From assembly GCF_009928525.1 (NCBI RefSeq), contig NZ_JAABOK010000002.1, forward strand, positions 705,384 to 769,383: a stretch of 64,000 nt of DNA, written 5' to 3'. The notes under the pieces are model-generated. The model did no database searches. It was given only the letters and a program-made list of their open reading frames with translations, and was not told the origin of the DNA. Position 1 is the stretch's first letter; every line of letters begins with the position of its first letter. Of the stretch, positions 60,081 through 64,000 are shown one piece after another. Position numbers and translations under genes: made by a program. Source of the DNA: Chitinophaga solisilvae (GTDB taxonomy: Bacteria; Bacteroidota; Bacteroidia; Chitinophagales; Chitinophagaceae).

Positions 60081-61259
60081 CTATTGTAAAACAGTGATTT
60101 GCTTGCCCGCCGGATGGTTTAGTTTATCCAGCGCCTGTTTCAGGTCATTGATCAGGTCTTCCGCATCTTCGATGCCTACTGACAGGCGTATACAGGAGTC
60201 CTGCAGGCCTGTTTTCCTGCGGAATTCTTCCGGTATGGTGCGATGAGTCATGGTAGCCGGGTGGGCGAGCATGCTTTTCACGCCGCCGAAGCTTTCCGCC
60301 AGTTTGAACAGTTTGGTGGCGTTGACGATGCGGATGGCATTTTTGATATTGTCTGCTTTGAGCGAGAAGCTGACGAGAGCGCCGTAGTTCTTCTGCTGTT
60401 TGCGGGCAATGTGATGATTTTTATGCGTAGCCAGTCCGGGGTAGTATACTTTATCTACTGCCGGGTGAGCTGCCAGCCAGTTGGCGATGGCGCTGGCGTT
60501 GCTGCATTGTTTTTCCAGCCGCAGGTACAGGGTTTCAATACCGCGGATGGTAAGCCAGGCGTCGAACGGGCTGAGGATACTACCGGAAATATTCTGGTTG
60601 TACCTGATCTGATCGGCGAGGGCTTTAGCGTTGACTACTACCAGTCCGGCAATGACATCGCAATGGCCGGCCAGGTATTTGGATGCGCTGTGGATCACGA
60701 TATCAGCGCCCAGGGTGAGTGGTTGCTGCAGCAGCGGGGTGCTGAAGGTATTGTCTACCGCCAGCAGGATGTTGTGCTGTTTCGCGATTTTGCTGATAGA
60801 TTTAATATCAGAGATGCGCAATGTAGGATTGGTAGGGGATTCCAGCCAGATGATCCTGGTATTGGGTGTGATGGCCGCCAGTACTTTATCAAGATTGCTG
60901 GTATCCACAAAGTTTACTTTGATACCGAAGCGTTCAAACATGTGGTTGAAGATCTGGAAGATACCGCCATAGGTATCTTCTACCGCCATGATTTCGTCGC
61001 CTGATTTCAACAGCTTGAGCACTGCATCAATTGCGGACATGCCGCTGGCGAAAGCGAAACCTGCGTAACCCTCTTCCAGGTTGCAGATCAGCTCTTCCAG
61101 CACTTTGCGCGTGGGATTGTTGGCCCGCGAAAATTCAAAACCCTTGTTGATGCCCGGTGATTCCTGCACAAATGTGGATGTCTGGTAGATCGGCACGGAA
61201 ATGGCGCCGGTCAGTTCATCTACAGGTATGCTATGAATCAGTTGTGTAGCTGTTTTCAT
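60081..61259 (-). CDS. metB: Cystathionine gamma-synthase-type PLP enzyme
   Basis: The 392-residue protein belongs to the Cys/Met metabolism PLP family. It has SVPIYQTSTFVQ, SRANNPTRKVLEE, ASGMSAIDAV, VEDTYGG and the PLP lysine K194 in HSASKYLAGHCD. LAESFGGVKSMLAHPATMTH lies near the end. Sequence alone does not cleanly separate cystathionine gamma-synthase from cystathionine gamma-lyase. The SAM-I riboswitch and the hom gene behind it favour methionine synthesis, hence metB. Confidence 0.9.
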   Translation of the reverse strand: MKTATQLIHSIPVDELTGAISVPIYQTSTFVQESPGINKGFEFSRANNPTRKVLEELICNLEEGYAGFAFASGMSAIDAVLKLLKSGDEIMAVEDTYGGIFQIFNHMFERFGIKVNFVDTSNLDKVLAAITPNTRIIWLESPTNPTLRISDIKSISKIAKQHNILLAVDNTFSTPLLQQPLTLGADIVIHSASKYLAGHCDVIAGLVVVNAKALADQIRYNQNISGSILSPFDAWLTIRGIETLYLRLEKQCSNASAIANWLAAHPAVDKVYYPGLATHKNHHIARKQQKNYGALVSFSLKADNIKNAIRIVNATKLFKLAESFGGVKSMLAHPATMTHRTIPEEFRRKTGLQDSCIRLSVGIEDAEDLINDLKQALDKLNHPAGKQITVLQ

Positions 61260-61362
61260 GTTATTAATATTTTAATGATGTTCGAAGTGCACAGTGTCAG
61301 TGCAACTTTATCATTAAAAATCAACTTAAACAACCTTTTTCCAGGAAGTGGACGGGAGCGGG

Positions 61363-61396
61363 CAAAAAAAAAGCTCTTCCGTTTGTTGGAAGAGCT
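61363..61396 (-). terminator. Riboswitch-associated terminator
   Basis: On the minus strand AGCTCTTCC, AACAAAC, GGAAGAGCT forms a 9-bp stem followed by TTTTTTTTT. It lies between the SAM-I aptamer and the gene, so SAM binding probably favours termination here. Confidence 0.92.
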
Positions 61397-61432
61397 CTTT
61401 ATAATAATATAATCAGTGAAGAATAATCTCTG

Positions 61433-61556
61433 CCAACTTATCTTTCCCCGGTATTACCGGGGCAGGAATTAGCACCTTTTTCCCGATCAATGCTGATCTG
61501 GAAAGGTTGCTAAGGCATCGCAGGGCCAAGTCCCTCCGCCTTTCTGGATAAGTGAT
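61433..61556 (-). ncRNA. SAM-I riboswitch (S box)
   Basis: Minus-strand sequence shows the S-box landmarks in order: ACTTATC (P1, 61547-61553), GGAGGGA, GGCCC, GCAACC, AAGGTGCTAATTCC, and GATAAGT closing P1 (61436-61442). A terminator follows. The gene behind it is of methionine synthesis, as expected for this class. Confidence 0.96.
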
Positions 61557-61571
61557 GTTAAGAACTGGGTG

Positions 61572-61579
61572 CAAAGGTA
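61572..61579 (-). promoter_or_regulatory. TAnnTTTG promoter box ahead of the SAM-I riboswitch
   Basis: TACCTTTG on the minus strand lies just upstream of the aptamer. A TTTG element is found about 21 bases upstream of the box, slightly more than the usual 19. Confidence 0.65.
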
Positions 61580-61685
61580 ACAGCAGTTTTATCAATTTTC
61601 CAAATTGTATTGAAAAATATTTTTACTCCGCGGCTGTTTTCGTATCTTTAAAAGATATAATCTGAACAACCAGCCATATCTTTTT

Positions 61686-62969
61686 ATGCATGTTAACCCC
61701 CAGCTCTCCGAAGAGCTTTTTCAGCATATATGGAAGTGCCGTCTGTTTAGCCAGGATAACCTGAAAACCACTGCCGGCGGGCGGGTGCAGGTATTGTATC
61801 CGGGTATGCACAACCATCATGGCGGGCCTGATTTTACAGCTGCCCGGATAAAAATAGACAATACATTATGGGTAGGACAGGTGGAGCTGCATCTCCGCAG
61901 TTCGGACTGGTACCGGCACGGGCATCAGCATAATGCGCAGTACAGCCGTATTATCCTGCACGTGGTTTTTACAGACGATATGCCGGACCGGCCTCCCGGG
62001 CAGGCGCCCTGCCTGGAGCTGCAGTCTTCCGTTTCCAAGGTGCTGCTGCAGCGTTATGCCCTGCTGCGGCATGCTGCCGGCTTTGTTCCCTGCGCCTTTC
62101 ATGCGCGTCATGTGCCGCAGCTCACCTGGCTGAGCTGGAAAGAGCGCCTGCTGGCCGAACGCTGGGAGCGTCGTATGGCCGATATGCAGGCCTGGCTCAC
62201 CTGTAATCATTTCAACTGGGAAGAGGTATGTTACTGGGCACTGGCGCAAAGCTATGGTATGCCTGTCAACGCTATGCCTTTTCTCCGGCTGGCGCAATCC
62301 CTGCCTTTCCCGCTGCTGCAGCGTTACCGCCACCTGCCCCTGCATATGGAGGCCCTGTTGTTTGGTCAGGCGGGCATGCTGGAAGAACATGTTACTGACG
62401 TATATGCCTTACAGTTACAGGAAGAATACCGTTTCCTGCGCCATAAACACCAGCTGACGCCCATGAGCGCTCACCACTGGAACTGGCTGCGGATGCGGCC
62501 TTCTGCCTTCCCTTCCTTGCGTATAGCTGTCTTTGCCGCGCTGCTGCGGCAATCCACTCACCTGTTTTCCCGCATCCTGGAAGCAAAGGACCTTGCTGCG
62601 CTGGAGCACCTGTTTTTCATACAGCCGTCACCGTACTGGAAGCAGCACTACCGCTTCGGACAACCCGCCGCCACCGTTCGTATGCCCGGCAAACAGGCCG
62701 TTCAGGCAGTACTGATTAACACCGTACTGCCCCTGATATATCTCTATGGCCGGCAGAAAAATGCCCGCTATTACCAGCAGCTGGCCCTGCACCTCTTACA
62801 GCAGCTGCCGCCGGAACACAACCATATCACCCGGCAGTGGGCACAGATAGGTATTACCGGAGACAATGCCCTGGAATCGCAGGCGCTCCTGCAGCTGAAA
62901 CAACAATATTGCGATGAGAAAAAATGCCTGCAATGCGCAGTTGGGATTGGGATTTTGGGAGGGAAATAA
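61686..62969 (+). CDS. DUF2851 family protein
   Basis: The 427-residue product is a full-length DUF2851 protein of Bacteroidota: ELFQHIWKCRLFSQDNL, then GRVQVLYPGMHNHHGGPDF, QVELHLRSSDWYRHGHQHN, and later WERRMADMQAWL. The G-P-D-F and E-x-H-x(3)-D-W residues near the N-terminus resemble a nuclease-like metal site, but no function has been shown to my knowledge. A C-terminal segment holds CDEKKCLQC. It starts 107 bases from the promoter box of the divergent SAM-riboswitch unit. Confidence 0.85.
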   Translation: MHVNPQLSEELFQHIWKCRLFSQDNLKTTAGGRVQVLYPGMHNHHGGPDFTAARIKIDNTLWVGQVELHLRSSDWYRHGHQHNAQYSRIILHVVFTDDMPDRPPGQAPCLELQSSVSKVLLQRYALLRHAAGFVPCAFHARHVPQLTWLSWKERLLAERWERRMADMQAWLTCNHFNWEEVCYWALAQSYGMPVNAMPFLRLAQSLPFPLLQRYRHLPLHMEALLFGQAGMLEEHVTDVYALQLQEEYRFLRHKHQLTPMSAHHWNWLRMRPSAFPSLRIAVFAALLRQSTHLFSRILEAKDLAALEHLFFIQPSPYWKQHYRFGQPAATVRMPGKQAVQAVLINTVLPLIYLYGRQKNARYYQQLALHLLQQLPPEHNHITRQWAQIGITGDNALESQALLQLKQQYCDEKKCLQCAVGIGILGGK

Positions 62970-62991
62970 GGATGGTGGGAATTTGGGTTTT

Positions 62992-63008
62992 AATTACGAA
63001 TTACGAAT
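62992..63008. repeat. Half of an AATTACG-type hairpin cut by the IS
   Basis: AATTACGAATTACGAAT is the usual left end of the hairpin family and starts 22 bases after the DUF2851 stop. The expected core and right arm are absent and are replaced by the IS end at about 63009. The other half should lie beyond the window if the IS inserted into the hairpin. Confidence 0.65.
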
Positions 63009-64000
63009 CATTGGTGTCCGGTAAAAATCCAGGCTTTGGTTAAAGCGTAAGATTATTGGGACACCAATGATAAAAAATCATTGTTTTCTCATTTCCAAGC
63101 CTCTATGTGTCAAAAAGAGACGGCGGTATATATTTTAACTTGTAATGATAAAATCTCTGAAGCAAAGTTTTTTCAGGGGATGCTATAAAGGATTTTAGAT
63201 TCAGGTAAGTCATCATGTGCAACCGGACCATGCCTACCAGATTAGTAAATGCCCATTTACACTTATAATTGTTAGCAATAACCTTAAGAATGAGGTCAGC
63301 AATGAGGGTACACCAAATTTGTATTTTAATGGCATTAGGGCTATCACCCAGGAAGTATTTAAGTTGATAGTTTTGTTTCAACCGCTTAAAGAGCAATTCT
63401 ATCTGCCATCTTTTATGATAACAATCAGCGATAGTGGCTGCAGCCAGAGACAAGTTATTAGTTAAAAACTCAAAAGTAGCCCCACTTTCTTTATCCTTAT
63501 AAGTAATAATTCTGGCATTGACCTTTATGGCTTTCTTATTATGGTTATGACCTAACTCTACCTGGCGGTCAGCCAAAACACCTTTTTTCACCTGATATTC
63601 ATTTATAGGATAGTGCTTTATGATCTTGTAGATAGAAGTATCACTGTTACGGGTAATCCAGGTAATTTTCTTTTCATTTAAAAGGTTATAAGTGCTATAA
63701 TCCCGATATCCTTTATCAAACACTATTATTGATCCAGGTGGCAATATCACCTTTTTAAGAAAAGACACGTCCGCCCCCGCAGCACTACTAAATCTAATCA
63801 TACAAGGCACATCCTGATCACTACGCACCAGTGTATGTACTTTAATGCCTCCTTTCCGTTTACCATCGGCGCCGGATTTACCAGCCCCCTTTAATATGTC
63901 CTGAAACAAAGTAATTGTGGTTGAATCAAAAAGATAAAGTTTTGATTGTCTTTTTGAGATTCGGCTGTCCGGTAAAAAATTATGATATCGCTTTAATAAC
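63009..64000 (-). mobile_element. IS4-family insertion sequence (one end visible)
   Basis: The visible end starts near CATTGGTGTCCGGTAAAAAT. The first 61 bases contain an inverted repeat, CATTGGTGTCC (63009-63019) with GGACACCAATG (63059-63069). The transposase gene runs from the right edge to 63103. The other end, target duplication and exact borders lie beyond the window or cannot be fixed from one side. Confidence 0.8.
63103..64000 (-). CDS. IS4-family DDE transposase (5' end beyond window)
   Basis: The frame is open from the right edge to a stop at 63103, about 298 codons. The upstream codons read LLKRYHNFLPDSRISKRQ and then YLFDSTTITLFQDI, which holds the first catalytic Asp. The second Asp is in VFDKGYRDYS, and the Y-(2)-R-(3)-E-(6)-K signature of IS4 is YHKRWQIELLFKRLKQN with the catalytic Glu. 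The type resembles Bacteroidota transposases with a DUF4372 N-terminal domain; that part is not in the window. No internal stop or frameshift is seen, so it may be active. Confidence 0.9.
   Translation of the reverse strand, partial: LLKRYHNFLPDSRISKRQSKLYLFDSTTITLFQDILKGAGKSGADGKRKGGIKVHTLVRSDQDVPCMIRFSSAAGADVSFLKKVILPPGSIIVFDKGYRDYSTYNLLNEKKITWITRNSDTSIYKIIKHYPINEYQVKKGVLADRQVELGHNHNKKAIKVNARIITYKDKESGATFEFLTNNLSLAAATIADCYHKRWQIELLFKRLKQNYQLKYFLGDSPNAIKIQIWCTLIADLILKVIANNYKCKWAFTNLVGMVRLHMMTYLNLKSFIASPEKTLLQRFYHYKLKYIPPSLFDT

Noticed and set aside
63015..63978. 13-base repeat TGTCCGGTAAAAA at 63015 and again at 63966 inside the transposase gene
   Set aside because: The copies are in the same orientation, so they are not terminal inverted repeats; the second encodes normal family residues (LPDSR). 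Probably coincidence.

Overview
The window looks like chromosome from a Bacteroidota bacterium, most likely a Chitinophaga-type member of the Chitinophagaceae. Supporting evidence: Bacteroidota-type promoters (a TAnnTTTG box, in the best cases about 19 bases after TTG), an N-succinyl/acetyl-ornithine type ArgF', a TonB-dependent receptor with a carboxypeptidase-regulatory N-terminus, the long NagB with a PIG-L deacetylase tail, a GH109 enzyme, and many exported glycosidases. Base composition is moderate and no plasmid, phage or CRISPR signature is visible. Only the right edge carries a clear mobile element (an IS4-family insertion sequence).

Layout. 1-18.0 kb holds housekeeping genes: a partial antiporter, clpS-aat (N-degron pathway), mtaB (tRNA modification), plsC-priA, murB, a YpdA-like reductase with an amidotransferase, a YeiH-type exporter and several small lipoproteins or unknowns. 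18.2-36.3 kb is an amino-sugar and glycoconjugate region: NagB/PIG-L fusion, GH20 hexosaminidase, an exported endonuclease/phosphatase-fold enzyme, an exported phosphodiesterase-like enzyme, CutC, glycosylasparaginase, ROK kinase, two FucP-type sugar transporters, galactokinase, GH109 and GH29. Together these could release and catabolise GlcNAc, GalNAc, fucose and galactose from glycoprotein glycans; no SusC/SusD pair is present. 36.4-45.8 kb is the arginine biosynthesis cluster (argA-like GNAT, argG, argC, argD, argF', argB, argE, a second GNAT, argH) with a leader that contains a 42-codon open frame. 45.9-48.5 kb is a TonB-dependent receptor behind a TPP riboswitch. 48.5-58.8 kb returns to housekeeping: ssb, initiator tRNA, era, der, a tiny lipoprotein, topA-sirB1, DUF2520, kdsC-like, UbiA-family prenyltransferase and maf. 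58.8-61.6 kb is a SAM-I-riboswitch-controlled metB-like/hom unit, followed by a DUF2851 gene and the IS.

The most unusual property is a dispersed family of giant intergenic hairpins. Sixteen compact copies, one split copy and one half copy occur in 64 kb. Each has arms of about 20-85 bases, often perfectly complementary, and small loops in most copies. Arms are built from 7-8 base units, either AATTACG/AATTGCG or TTTGAGA/TTTGGTT-like, around a recurrent core resembling AGCGAAGA. Fifteen of the sixteen compact copies lie within about 12 bases of a stop codon, and several share the AA of a TAA stop. Copies with different sequences keep both arms matched, so the hairpin is either selected or actively homogenised. 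I regard this as the strongest candidate for an undescribed system here.
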